A stretch of 64,000 bases of DNA from Paracoccaceae bacterium (lineage in GTDB: Bacteria; Pseudomonadota; Alphaproteobacteria; Rhodobacterales; Rhodobacteraceae): contig JAKIUB010000003.1 in assembly GCA_021647745.1 (NCBI GenBank), positions 62,001 to 126,000 on the forward strand. The letters are read 5' to 3'. Every line of letters starts with the position of its first letter. Position 1 is the first letter of the stretch. Of this stretch, positions 56,861 through 64,000 are shown one piece after another. The position numbers were made by a program, and so were the translations under genes. The notes beneath the pieces are model-generated. The model was not told where the DNA came from. It saw only the letters and a list, made by a program, of their open reading frames with translations, and did no database searches.

Positions 56861-58471
56861 ATGATAACTGGCAAGGTAAACCCCGCACAAACACTTGAAG
56901 CAACGGGGATTTCTGGTGTAAAAACTGTACATTACAATTTACTAGAGCCAGCGCTGATGCAGCACGCCGTAGCACGTTTGGAGGGCGAAATAGGCATAGG
57001 CGGCACATTTCTGGTCTCGACAGGCGCCCATACCGGCCGCTCGCCAAAAGACAAATTCGTGGTTAATGAACCCTCGGTAAAAGATACAATCTGGTGGGAG
57101 AACAACCCGCCAATGGAAGAGCAAGCCTTTGAAGCTCTTCGTAAAGATATGCTCGCGCATATGAAGGGTGGCGAATATTTCGTGCAGGATCTTTTTGGCG
57201 GTGCCGACCCTGAATACCGGCTCAATGTGCGCCTTGTGACCGAACTGGCCTGGCACAGCCTGTTTATCCGCCACATGCTGCGCCGCCCCGAGCTGGAAGA
57301 GCTGGCAGACTTTGCGCCGGAGTTTACCGTCATCAACTGTCCGTCTTTCAAGGCGGATCCGGCCCGGCATGGTTGCCGCTCCGAAACCGTGATCGCAATT
57401 TCGTTCGAGAAAAAGCTGGTGTTGATCGGCGGCACTTCCTACGCCGGCGAAAATAAAAAATCCGTTTTCTCGGTGCTCAACTACCTGCTGCCCGAGCGCA
57501 ACGTGATGCCCATGCACTGCTCGGCCAACCACGCCAAGGGCGACCCCGAAGATACTGCGATATTTTTCGGCTTGTCGGGCACTGGCAAAACCACCCTTTC
57601 CGCTGACCCCGACCGCGTGCTGATCGGGGATGACGAACACGGCTGGTCAGACAATGGCACCTTCAATTTCGAGGGGGGCTGCTATGCAAAAACCATCAAC
57701 CTGAGCGCCGAAGCCGAGCCGGAGATATTTGCGACTACCAGCAAATTTGCTACTGTCATAGAAAACATGGTCTATGACGAGCATACCCGCGAGCTGGATT
57801 TCAGCGATGACAGCCTGACCCCGAATATGCGCTGCGCCTATCCGCTCCACTATATCGAAAACGCGTCGGAAACCTCGCGCGGGGGCTTGCCAAAAAATAT
57901 CATCATGCTGACTTGTGACGCTTTCGGAGTGTTGCCACCAATCGCGCGGCTGACACCGGCGCAAGCGATGTATCACTTTCTTTCGGGCTTTACCGCCAAA
58001 GTGGCCGGCACCGAAAAGGGGGTGACCGAGCCAATACCGACATTTTCTACCTGTTTTGGCGCCCCTTTCATGCCGCGCCGGCCCGAAGCCTATGGCAATC
58101 TGCTGCGCGAAAAAATTGCGGCGCACGGGGTCAATTGCTGGTTGGTCAATACCGGCTGGACCGGCGGGCCAAAAGGCAAAGGCGGCTCGAGAATGCCGAT
58201 CCGCGCGACCCGCGCCCTGCTCACAGCCGCCCTGAGCGGCAGCCTTGATGAGCGCGAATTCCGGGTGGATGAAAACTTCGGGTTCGAGGTGCCGGTCGCG
58301 GTAAAAGGCGTGGCAAAAATATTGCTGGAGCCGCGCCGCACCTGGGAAGATACCGCTGAATATGACCAAAAAGCCGCCAACCTTGCCGCCATGTTTGCCG
58401 ATAACTTTACCCAATACGAGCCATTTGTGGATGCCGAGGTACTGGCCTCGGCGATCAAGCCCAAAAACTGA
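56861..58471 (+). CDS. pckA: Phosphoenolpyruvate carboxykinase (ATP)
   Basis: Converts oxaloacetate and ATP to PEP, CO2 and ADP, the entry to gluconeogenesis. 536 residues from ATG 56861, which gives the family start GKVNPAQTLEATGI; an in-frame stretch back to 56690 lies in the divergent promoter region. Seen: TGAHTGRSPKDKF near residue 55, NYLLPERNVMPMHCSAN near residue 206, kinase-1a FFGLSGTGKTTLSADP near residue 235, kinase-2 LIGDDEHGWSD near residue 255 and NTGWTGGPKG near residue 430. A strong terminator follows. Confidence 0.96.
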   Translation: MITGKVNPAQTLEATGISGVKTVHYNLLEPALMQHAVARLEGEIGIGGTFLVSTGAHTGRSPKDKFVVNEPSVKDTIWWENNPPMEEQAFEALRKDMLAHMKGGEYFVQDLFGGADPEYRLNVRLVTELAWHSLFIRHMLRRPELEELADFAPEFTVINCPSFKADPARHGCRSETVIAISFEKKLVLIGGTSYAGENKKSVFSVLNYLLPERNVMPMHCSANHAKGDPEDTAIFFGLSGTGKTTLSADPDRVLIGDDEHGWSDNGTFNFEGGCYAKTINLSAEAEPEIFATTSKFATVIENMVYDEHTRELDFSDDSLTPNMRCAYPLHYIENASETSRGGLPKNIIMLTCDAFGVLPPIARLTPAQAMYHFLSGFTAKVAGTEKGVTEPIPTFSTCFGAPFMPRRPEAYGNLLREKIAAHGVNCWLVNTGWTGGPKGKGGSRMPIRATRALLTAALSGSLDEREFRVDENFGFEVPVAVKGVAKILLEPRRTWEDTAEYDQKAANLAAMFADNFTQYEPFVDAEVLASAIKPKN

Positions 58472-58475
58472 CGGG

Positions 58476-58513
58476 TTTTGTTAGGGGCGAAATCCACCTC
58501 GCCCCTAACAAAA
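58476..58513 (+). terminator. Strong terminator after pckA
   Basis: A perfect 15-bp stem, TTTTGTTAGGGGCGA (58476-58490) with TCGCCCCTAACAAAA (58499-58513), loop of 8 nt, starting 4 bp after the pckA stop. A-rich and T-rich ends of the stem make it active in both directions in principle. Confidence 0.88.
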
Positions 58514-58621
58514 TTACAATTTTGCGCAATATATCGAATTATTGTTTCGCCACCATTGACGGCTGAAGCCTGAGCGATTATGCCTTGATAAATTGCTGCA
58601 ATGCACAATTACGAGGTCATG

Positions 58622-60271
58622 ATGTCATCCCACCCCTCTCCGCTGCTTGAAGATATCATTTTGCTCTGCCTCGAGGCTCTGGAAGAGAGCGCCCCCCTGC
58701 TGGCGGAGGCTAAAGAGCATCTACGATCTCTGGTGTGCAAAGACGGGCGGATCAGCGCAACTTTGCTGGAGGAGCACCAGTATATAGCTCATGGTCTTTC
58801 GTGGTTTTCAACTTACTATGCTGGAATGGATCAACTTGTAAACTGGTGTCAATCACTTGTTTTAAATCGTAAATCTACTAAAATTGATTTGTTAATTTTG
58901 CAAATAGGATTTGCAGAATACCTGAGCCAGTTCTATACCGGCATTTCCATGTCTCAGGGCGAAATTATTCGCCTTTCCGCCTTCGAAATCAACCCGGAAG
59001 CGCCGGGCAAGGCCACCGCCTTGCTGCTGGCCTGCGGCAATAGTGATATCGCCCGCAAAGCCCTGGGCGAAGCCTTGGCCCGCGACAGCGGTAGCCTGAC
59101 CTTTGGCGCCGACGGGCTGGATGAAGAATACACGATGATCCGCGAGCAGTTCCGCAAATTCACGGAAAAGCGGGTCAGTCCCTTTGCCCATGAGTGGCAC
59201 CTGAAGGACGAGCTTATTCCGACAGAGATCATCACAGAGATGGGAGAGATGGGGGTATTTGGCCTGACCATCCCCGAAGCATATGGCGGCTTTGGCATGA
59301 GCAAAACCGCGATGTGTGTGGTGACCGAAGAACTGGCGCGCGGGTATATCGGGGTTGGCTCGCTTGGCACCCGCTCCGAGATTGCCGCCGAGCTGATCCT
59401 TGGTGGCGGTACCGAAGCGCAAAAAGAAAAGTGGCTGCCAAGGATAGCCGATGCCAGCCTTTTGCCGACCGCTGTTTTTACCGAACCTAATACCGGCTCG
59501 GACCTTGGCAGCCTGCGGACAAGGGCAAAGCGCAACGGCGACACCTACACGATCACCGGCAACAAAACCTGGATCACCCACGCCGCGCGCGCCGATATCA
59601 TGACCATGCTGGTGCGCACCGGAGAGGGGAGCGACTATACCGGCCTTTCCATGATACTGGGCGAAAAGCCGCGCGGCACGGCGGAGGATGATTTTCCCGC
59701 CAAGGGGATGTCCGGCAGCGAGATCGGGGTGCTGGGCTATCGCGGGATGAAAGAATACGAACTCGGGTTTGACAGCTTTGAAGTGCCGGCCGAAAACCTG
59801 CTGGGCGAGGTTGAAGGGCAAGGGTTCAAGCAGCTAATGAAAACCTTCGAGGCGGCGCGGATCCAGACTGCGGCGCGGGCGGTCGGCGTGGCGCAAAACG
59901 CGCTGGAAGTCAGCCTGAAATATGCGCAGGACAGGGTGCAATTTGGCAAACCGCTACTGGCCTTTCCACGGGTTTATGGCAAGCTGGCGATGATGGCAGT
60001 GGAGATAGCCATCGCCCGCCAACTGACCTATTTTGCCGCCAAGGAGAAAGACGAGGGCCGGCGCTGCGATCTTGAGGCCGGCATGGCCAAGCTGCTTGCC
60101 GCCCGCGTCGCGTGGGCGGCGGCAGATAACGGCGTGCAGATCCATGGCGGCAACGGCTTTGCCATGGAGTATCCGATCAGCCGGATATTGTGCGATGCCC
60201 GTATTTTGAGCATTTTTGAAGGGGCTGCCGAGATACAGGCCAATGTCATCGTGCGCCGGTTGCTCGGGTAG
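58622..60271 (+). CDS. mcd: (2S)-methylsuccinyl-CoA dehydrogenase
   Basis: Acyl-CoA dehydrogenase of the ethylmalonyl-CoA pathway that oxidises methylsuccinyl-CoA to mesaconyl-CoA, passing electrons to EtfAB. 549 residues, longer than normal acyl-CoA dehydrogenases because of a ~150-residue helical N-terminal extension (EEHQYIAHGLSWFSTY, LILQIGFAEYLSQ) that marks Mcd. The core has TAVFTEPNTGSDLGSL near residue 287, GNKTWITHAARADIM, GYRGMKEYELGF near residue 375 and the C-terminal GVQIHGGNGFAMEYPISR with the catalytic-Glu region. ATG 58622 has GAGG 5 nt upstream. The extension contains a strongly AT-rich patch (58801-58920). Confidence 0.9.
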   Translation: MSSHPSPLLEDIILLCLEALEESAPLLAEAKEHLRSLVCKDGRISATLLEEHQYIAHGLSWFSTYYAGMDQLVNWCQSLVLNRKSTKIDLLILQIGFAEYLSQFYTGISMSQGEIIRLSAFEINPEAPGKATALLLACGNSDIARKALGEALARDSGSLTFGADGLDEEYTMIREQFRKFTEKRVSPFAHEWHLKDELIPTEIITEMGEMGVFGLTIPEAYGGFGMSKTAMCVVTEELARGYIGVGSLGTRSEIAAELILGGGTEAQKEKWLPRIADASLLPTAVFTEPNTGSDLGSLRTRAKRNGDTYTITGNKTWITHAARADIMTMLVRTGEGSDYTGLSMILGEKPRGTAEDDFPAKGMSGSEIGVLGYRGMKEYELGFDSFEVPAENLLGEVEGQGFKQLMKTFEAARIQTAARAVGVAQNALEVSLKYAQDRVQFGKPLLAFPRVYGKLAMMAVEIAIARQLTYFAAKEKDEGRRCDLEAGMAKLLAARVAWAAADNGVQIHGGNGFAMEYPISRILCDARILSIFEGAAEIQANVIVRRLLG

Positions 60272-60422
60272 CCGGAGGCTATTGCGGCACCCCGCGAAAA
60301 CCGGAAGAAGGCTACCGGCCGACAGCTGGATCAACAGAAAACCGGCAAGTATGCCCCCCGACCTGCGGCAGGGTCATACTTTCTAAATAATTCGCATCTA
60401 AGTAAGCAATAACATCATTCCG
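60272..60422. other. Intergenic DNA after mcd
   Basis: About 150 bp between mcd and the FNR-type box. It holds short GC repeats (ACCGG occurs several times) but no good terminator and no gene that I can support. Confidence 0.4.
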
Positions 60423-60436
60423 TTGATCTGCATCAA
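60423..60436. promoter_or_regulatory. FNR/Dnr-type operator before nosR
   Basis: TTGATCTGCATCAA is a perfect FNR-family site (TTGAT-N4-ATCAA). A -10-like TTATGT lies at 60458-60463, 21 bp beyond, the layout of a class II activator site. It fits induction of nosRZ under low oxygen or nitric oxide by an FnrL, Dnr or NnrR protein. Confidence 0.85.
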
Positions 60437-60477
60437 GGCTGTTTTCACCAGCAGGCTTATGTATGCGTTAACTAAAC

Positions 60478-60489
60478 ACCAATATTGGT
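60478..60489. promoter_or_regulatory. 12-bp palindrome in the nosR leader
   Basis: ACCAATATTGGT is a perfect palindrome just downstream of the expected transcription start of the FNR-controlled promoter. It could be a second operator; the binding protein is unknown. Confidence 0.35.
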
Positions 60490-60495
60490 CCAGCC

Positions 60496-60714
60496 ATGCG
60501 TGTCTTGCACGAATCAACACATCTATCAGACGCACCAAGACTGCTGACAATCGCAATTCCAGCTTTTTCTGTAGTGCTTATCCAAGCCCCTTCCGCGCAT
60601 GCCTGCGGCACTCGTGCCCCCGCCGGTTGCCGTTTTGCCGAAGCCGCAATATCAGCCCCGGCCCTGCCCGTCTCTGAAGTATTGCCAACAACATGGGGCC
60701 TGTCATGCTGTTGA
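60496..60714 (+). CDS. Possible small exported Cys-containing protein overlapping the nosR start
   Basis: An ORF of 72 codons from ATG 60496 to a TGA that overlaps the nosR start by 10 bp. It has a signal-like hydrophobic stretch (LLTIAIPAFSVVLIQAP) ending at SAHA before a Cys-containing tail, and ends with SCC. The overlap suggests translational coupling to nosR if it is real. No clear ribosome-binding site and no family is recognised, so it may be chance. Confidence 0.3.
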   Translation: MRVLHESTHLSDAPRLLTIAIPAFSVVLIQAPSAHACGTRAPAGCRFAEAAISAPALPVSEVLPTTWGLSCC

Positions 60715-62933
60715 TCTCCAATCCACACCGCCGCCTGCTTTCTCTTCTCAAGCTGATCTCTCTGGCCGGTTTGATACTCGTGCTGCTCGCATCAACCCTT
60801 CTGGCAAATACCCCTTCATTTCTCGGAAAATATCTTGAAAAGGTGCCGGCAAGCGAGCTTGTCGAGGGGGCAACCGGATACGGAAACACCCTCGGCAATA
60901 TCCCTGCCGTGGAGGTGCTGAGCGGGCAGAATCTGGTCGGATATGCCTATATCACCTCGGATTTTGTCAATACCACCGGCTATTCGGGCAAGCCGATCCA
61001 TGTGCTGGTAGCGATAGGCCCTGACGCGCTGATCCTCGGGGCCAACTTGGTCAAGCACTCGGAGCCGATTGTACTGATTGGCATCCCTGATTCCAAAATG
61101 AAGGCCATGACCGAAAGCTACCGGGGCATGAATATCGCCGCCGAGATCGAGGCGCGCGGCAGCACTCACGAACTGGATATCATTTCCGGCGCCACGGTGA
61201 CCGTGATGATCATTGACGACACCATCGTGCGCGCCAGTATCAAGGTGGCCCGCGCCCTCGGGCTGGGCGGGCTGGAAGCCACGGTCGATATCGGGCCAGT
61301 GCGCAGCCTGAACATGAATGAGCGCAGCCGCCGCGACTGGATGGCCCTGACAGGTGACGGCTCGGTGCGCAGCCTGACGCTTGATGTCAGCCAGATCAAC
61401 GAGGCTTTTGCCGAAACCGGCGACCCGCGCGTGCTGCGCAACCCCGCCAAGGGCGCACCGGAAGATACCTTTATCGACCTCAAGACCGCGCTGATATCGG
61501 TGCCCGGTATCGGGCTGAGCCTGCTGGGGGAAAACGAATACAACAATCTGCTTGAGTGGATGGACGAAGGCGGTAGTGCCATCGCGGTTTTTGGCCGCGG
61601 GCAATATTCCTTCAAGGGGTCGGGCTATGTACGCGGCGGGATATTTGACCGTATCCATCTGCTTCAGGATGATGCTTCCGTGCGCTTCCGTGATCGGGAG
61701 CATAAGCGCTTGCGGGTTATCGCGGCCGACGGCGCACCGGGCTTCACCGAGCTTGATCTGTTCAAAATTCCTGCTGATAGCGGGTTTGACCCGACCAGGC
61801 CGTGGCAGCTGCAACTGCTGGTCAGCCGTGCGGTCGGGCCGATCGAAAAAACCTTTCTCACCTTCGATCTTGGGTACCAGACACCCGAATTCTACCTAGA
61901 GACCATCGAAGCAGCGCCGGAAACTGTAAGCAATGCCATTGATGAAGACAGTGACAGCGCCGCCCGCGCCGAGCTGTGGAAGCGTATCTGGCAAAGCAAA
62001 AAACTGGAGATCGGGCTGTTGGTCGGTATGCTGACAGTGCTGACCGGTGTATTTTTCTTCCAGTTTCAAGCCACCCGCCACGCCCGCGCTTTTTACTGGT
62101 TTCGCATGGGGTTTCTGGCGCTCACGCTGGGGTTTCTCGGCTTTTCGCAAAACGCCCAGCTATCGGTGGTCAACCTGATGGCGCTCGGAGCGTCCTTGCA
62201 AAACGGCTTCAGCTGGGATGCGTTTTTAATGGATCCACTGGTGTTTATCCTCTGGGTTTCGGTGGCGGTTACTATCCTGTTTTGGGGGCGTGGCGGTTAT
62301 TGTGGCTGGCTGTGCCCCTTTGGCGCCCTGCAAGAGCTGACCAACCAGATAGCCCGGTTTTTCAAAGTGCCGCAATGGACCCTGCCCTGGGGCCTGCACG
62401 AGCGCCTGTGGCCCCTTAAATATATGATCTTTCTGGGGTTGTTTGGCCTGTCGCTGGCCTCGATGACGCTGGCGGAAACCTATGCCGAGGTCGAGCCGTT
62501 CAAAACCTCGATCATCCTGAAATTTGCCCGCGAATGGCCGTTTGTGCTCTATGCGACTGTGCTGTTGGGCATCGGGTTGTTTATAGAGCGGTTTTATTGC
62601 CGTTATCTCTGCCCTTTGGGTGCAGCGCTGGCGATCCCCGGGCGGCTGCGGATGTTTAACTGGCTCAAACGCTACAAGGAATGTGGCTCGCCCTGCCAGA
62701 CCTGCGCCAATGAGTGCTTTGTGCAGGCGATCCACCCGACCGGAGAGATCAACCCCAATGAATGCCTGTCCTGCCTGCATTGTCAGGTTTTGTATCAGGA
62801 TCATGCGAAATGCCCTGTTGTTATCAAAAAAGACAAACGACGGGCCAAGATGGCCCAGAGCGCCTCAAACAGCGCTCTGGACCGATTAACCAATCACCCT
62901 AACGTTCAAACCAAGGAGAAGGCTAATGGCTGA
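60705..62933 (+). CDS. nosR: Nitrous oxide reductase regulatory/maturation flavoprotein NosR
   Basis: Membrane iron-sulfur flavoprotein needed for nos expression and electron supply to NosZ. 742 residues from ATG 60705 (GGGG 6 nt upstream; ATG 60693 is an alternative). Seen: N-terminal signal/anchor, a periplasmic FMN-binding domain with the flavin-attachment motif SGATVT near residue 164, several membrane helices (about 445-640), polyferredoxin-like CGWLCPFGALQE near residue 536 and CRYLCPLGAAL near residue 635, then a C-terminal 4Fe-4S pair with CQTCANECF and CLSCLHCQ. It overlaps nosZ by 8 bp. Confidence 0.93.
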   Translation: MLLISNPHRRLLSLLKLISLAGLILVLLASTLLANTPSFLGKYLEKVPASELVEGATGYGNTLGNIPAVEVLSGQNLVGYAYITSDFVNTTGYSGKPIHVLVAIGPDALILGANLVKHSEPIVLIGIPDSKMKAMTESYRGMNIAAEIEARGSTHELDIISGATVTVMIIDDTIVRASIKVARALGLGGLEATVDIGPVRSLNMNERSRRDWMALTGDGSVRSLTLDVSQINEAFAETGDPRVLRNPAKGAPEDTFIDLKTALISVPGIGLSLLGENEYNNLLEWMDEGGSAIAVFGRGQYSFKGSGYVRGGIFDRIHLLQDDASVRFRDREHKRLRVIAADGAPGFTELDLFKIPADSGFDPTRPWQLQLLVSRAVGPIEKTFLTFDLGYQTPEFYLETIEAAPETVSNAIDEDSDSAARAELWKRIWQSKKLEIGLLVGMLTVLTGVFFFQFQATRHARAFYWFRMGFLALTLGFLGFSQNAQLSVVNLMALGASLQNGFSWDAFLMDPLVFILWVSVAVTILFWGRGGYCGWLCPFGALQELTNQIARFFKVPQWTLPWGLHERLWPLKYMIFLGLFGLSLASMTLAETYAEVEPFKTSIILKFAREWPFVLYATVLLGIGLFIERFYCRYLCPLGAALAIPGRLRMFNWLKRYKECGSPCQTCANECFVQAIHPTGEINPNECLSCLHCQVLYQDHAKCPVVIKKDKRRAKMAQSASNSALDRLTNHPNVQTKEKANG

Positions 62934-64000
62934 TGATAAACCAACCAAAACCGTAATTAAACAGGGGCTGACCCGGCGCGACGTGCTGACAGGCCCGGCG
63001 GCTGTCGGGGCTGTGGGAGCGCTGGCCGCTGCGGCGGTGGGCATGTCGGCCTCGCCGGCGATGGCGGCGCCTGATAAAGGCAATGTCGGTCCTGGCGAGC
63101 TGGATGAGTATTACGGCTTCTGGTCTTCGGGTCAGGCGGGCGAAGTGCGGATCATGGGGGTGCCCTCGATGCGCGAGTTGATGCGGATACCCGTGTTTAA
63201 CCGTGATTCCGCCACCGGCTGGGGCGACACCAATGAATCCCTCAAAATCCTGACCGACGGGCTGATGCCGGAAACCAAGGAATTTCTGGCCAAGCGCGGC
63301 AAGCGGGATTATGAAAACGGCGATTTGCACCACCCGCATATGTCGTTTACCGATGGCACCTATGATGGCCGCTATCTGTTTATGAACGACAAGGCCAACA
63401 CCCGCGTGGCGCGTATTCGCTGCGATGTGATGAAGCCGGATAAAATTATCCAGATCCCGAATGCCTCGGCAATTCACGGGCTGCGTCCGCAAAAATTCCC
63501 GCGCACCGGCTATGTGTTTGCCAATGGCGAGCACCGGGTGCCGCTGGTGAATGACGGCACCAATATGGATGATGTGGAAAACTATGTCGCCATTTTCACC
63601 GCCATTGACGGGGACACCATGGAGATCGCCTGGCAGGTGATGGTAACCGGCAATCTTGACAACACCGATGCCGATTATCAGGGCCGTTATGCGATGTCGA
63701 CATCCTATAACTCCGAAGGTGCTACAAATCTTGTCGGCATGATGGAAAGCGAGATGGACCATGTGGTGGTGTTTGACATTGCCCGCATCGAAGCCGCCGT
63801 GGCTGCCGGTAATTTCGAGGTGCATAACGGTGTCAAGGTTCTGGATGGCCGCAAAGGTTCCGACCTGACGGTTTATATCCCGATTCCAAACTCGCCACAC
63901 GGGGTAAATAGCGCGCCGGATGGCAAATATGTGATGATCAACGGCAAGCTGTCGCCAACGGTATCCATCATTGAATGGGACAAAATCGAGGCCGTGTTTA
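62926..64000 (+). CDS. nosZ: Nitrous-oxide reductase NosZ, Tat-exported (3' end outside window)
   Basis: Periplasmic copper enzyme that reduces N2O to N2. Only the first 358 codons are present. Seen: a twin-arginine signal LTRRDVLTG near residue 21 with cleavage about residue 46 (AMA-AP), then the mature start GPGELDEYYGFWSSGQAGEVR-type sequence, NGDLHHPHMSFTDG near residue 130 with CuZ-ligand His residues, FMNDKANTRVARIRCDVM near residue 152, and NSPHGVNSAPDGKY near residue 326. The Tat signal marks the clade I type. The ATG overlaps the nosR stop by 8 bp. The CuA domain lies beyond the window. Confidence 0.95.
   Translation, partial: MADDKPTKTVIKQGLTRRDVLTGPAAVGAVGALAAAAVGMSASPAMAAPDKGNVGPGELDEYYGFWSSGQAGEVRIMGVPSMRELMRIPVFNRDSATGWGDTNESLKILTDGLMPETKEFLAKRGKRDYENGDLHHPHMSFTDGTYDGRYLFMNDKANTRVARIRCDVMKPDKIIQIPNASAIHGLRPQKFPRTGYVFANGEHRVPLVNDGTNMDDVENYVAIFTAIDGDTMEIAWQVMVTGNLDNTDADYQGRYAMSTSYNSEGATNLVGMMESEMDHVVVFDIARIEAAVAAGNFEVHNGVKVLDGRKGSDLTVYIPIPNSPHGVNSAPDGKYVMINGKLSPTVSIIEWDKIEAVF

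Noticed and set aside
60423..60677. Plus-strand ORF starting at the FNR box
   Set aside because: It begins within the operator, upstream of the expected transcription start, and shows no protein-like pattern.

Overview
The window looks like a chromosomal segment of an alphaproteobacterium of the Rhodobacterales (Roseobacter/Paracoccaceae type). The reasons are the gene orders HPr - EIIA(Man) - rapZ - short hprK - chvG - chvI divergent from pckA, and SDR - HIG1 - pduO-type adenosyltransferase - etfB - etfA - hbdA. Also typical are ccmCDG, Mcl1 and (2S)-methylsuccinyl-CoA dehydrogenase of the ethylmalonyl-CoA pathway, a single bifunctional Rsh protein, DUF2161, DUF1491 and DUF2059 proteins. The taxonomy is an inference from content; there is no rRNA in the window. 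The DNA is mostly GC-rich and densely packed, with many ATGA/GTGA overlaps.

Layout. 1-3450: 3' end of cbtA, a RhlE-type RNA helicase, and ccmC-ccmD-ccmG for cytochrome c maturation. 3455-7093: gor, rpiA and divergent sdaA. 7094-12045: an accessory-looking stretch with a small HTH ORF, a three-gene HAD phosphatase / nucleotidyltransferase-kinase fusion / nucleotidyltransferase cassette, an IS256-type transposase remnant, then prs and a broken alpha/beta-hydrolase. 12046-17830: threonine aldolase, YcgN-like protein, ribF, MaoC, Mn-pyrophosphatase, DUF2161, an Ala-rich anchored protein, a decayed copy of the DUF2161 3' end and a DUF2059 protein. 17914-20141: groESL with a full promoter, CIRCE operator and terminator. 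20154-26558: YhhN, YaaA, RNase P RNA (minus strand) and a hybrid kinase / response regulator / periplasmic binding protein trio. 26574-32013: accA, AraC-GyrI regulator, mcl1, Bcr/CflA exporter, PatB-type lyase. 32105-37035: def, a degenerate def paralog, fmt, a small membrane protein, rnhA, ispH, a NYN protein, folK. 37116-45061: rpoZ, rsh, DUF2062, pdxJ, acpS, lepB, rnc, era, DUF1491, recO. 45062-52312: parC, a small Cys4 protein, SDR, HIG1, pduO-type adenosyltransferase, etfBA, hbdA. 52309-58471: regulatory PTS plus ChvGI and divergent pckA. 58622-64000: mcd, then nosR and the 5' part of nosZ behind an FNR-type box.

How it fits together. The cell makes c-type cytochromes and can reduce N2O (nosRZ). 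It handles acetyl-CoA through the ethylmalonyl-CoA pathway (mcl1, mcd, with electrons leaving through EtfAB) and runs gluconeogenesis through pckA next to the ChvGI/PTS control module. The most unusual items are the surface-sugar-like activation cassette flanked by mobile-element debris (7148-10375), a TorT/TorS/TorR-like trio whose binding protein has no transporter beside it (22077-26558), a peptide deformylase paralog that has lost its metal Cys and catalytic Glu (32632-33132), two sharply AT-rich islands inside the core genes era and mcd, and several pieces of decayed or duplicated DNA. I saw no CRISPR array, tRNA, rRNA or complete insertion sequence.
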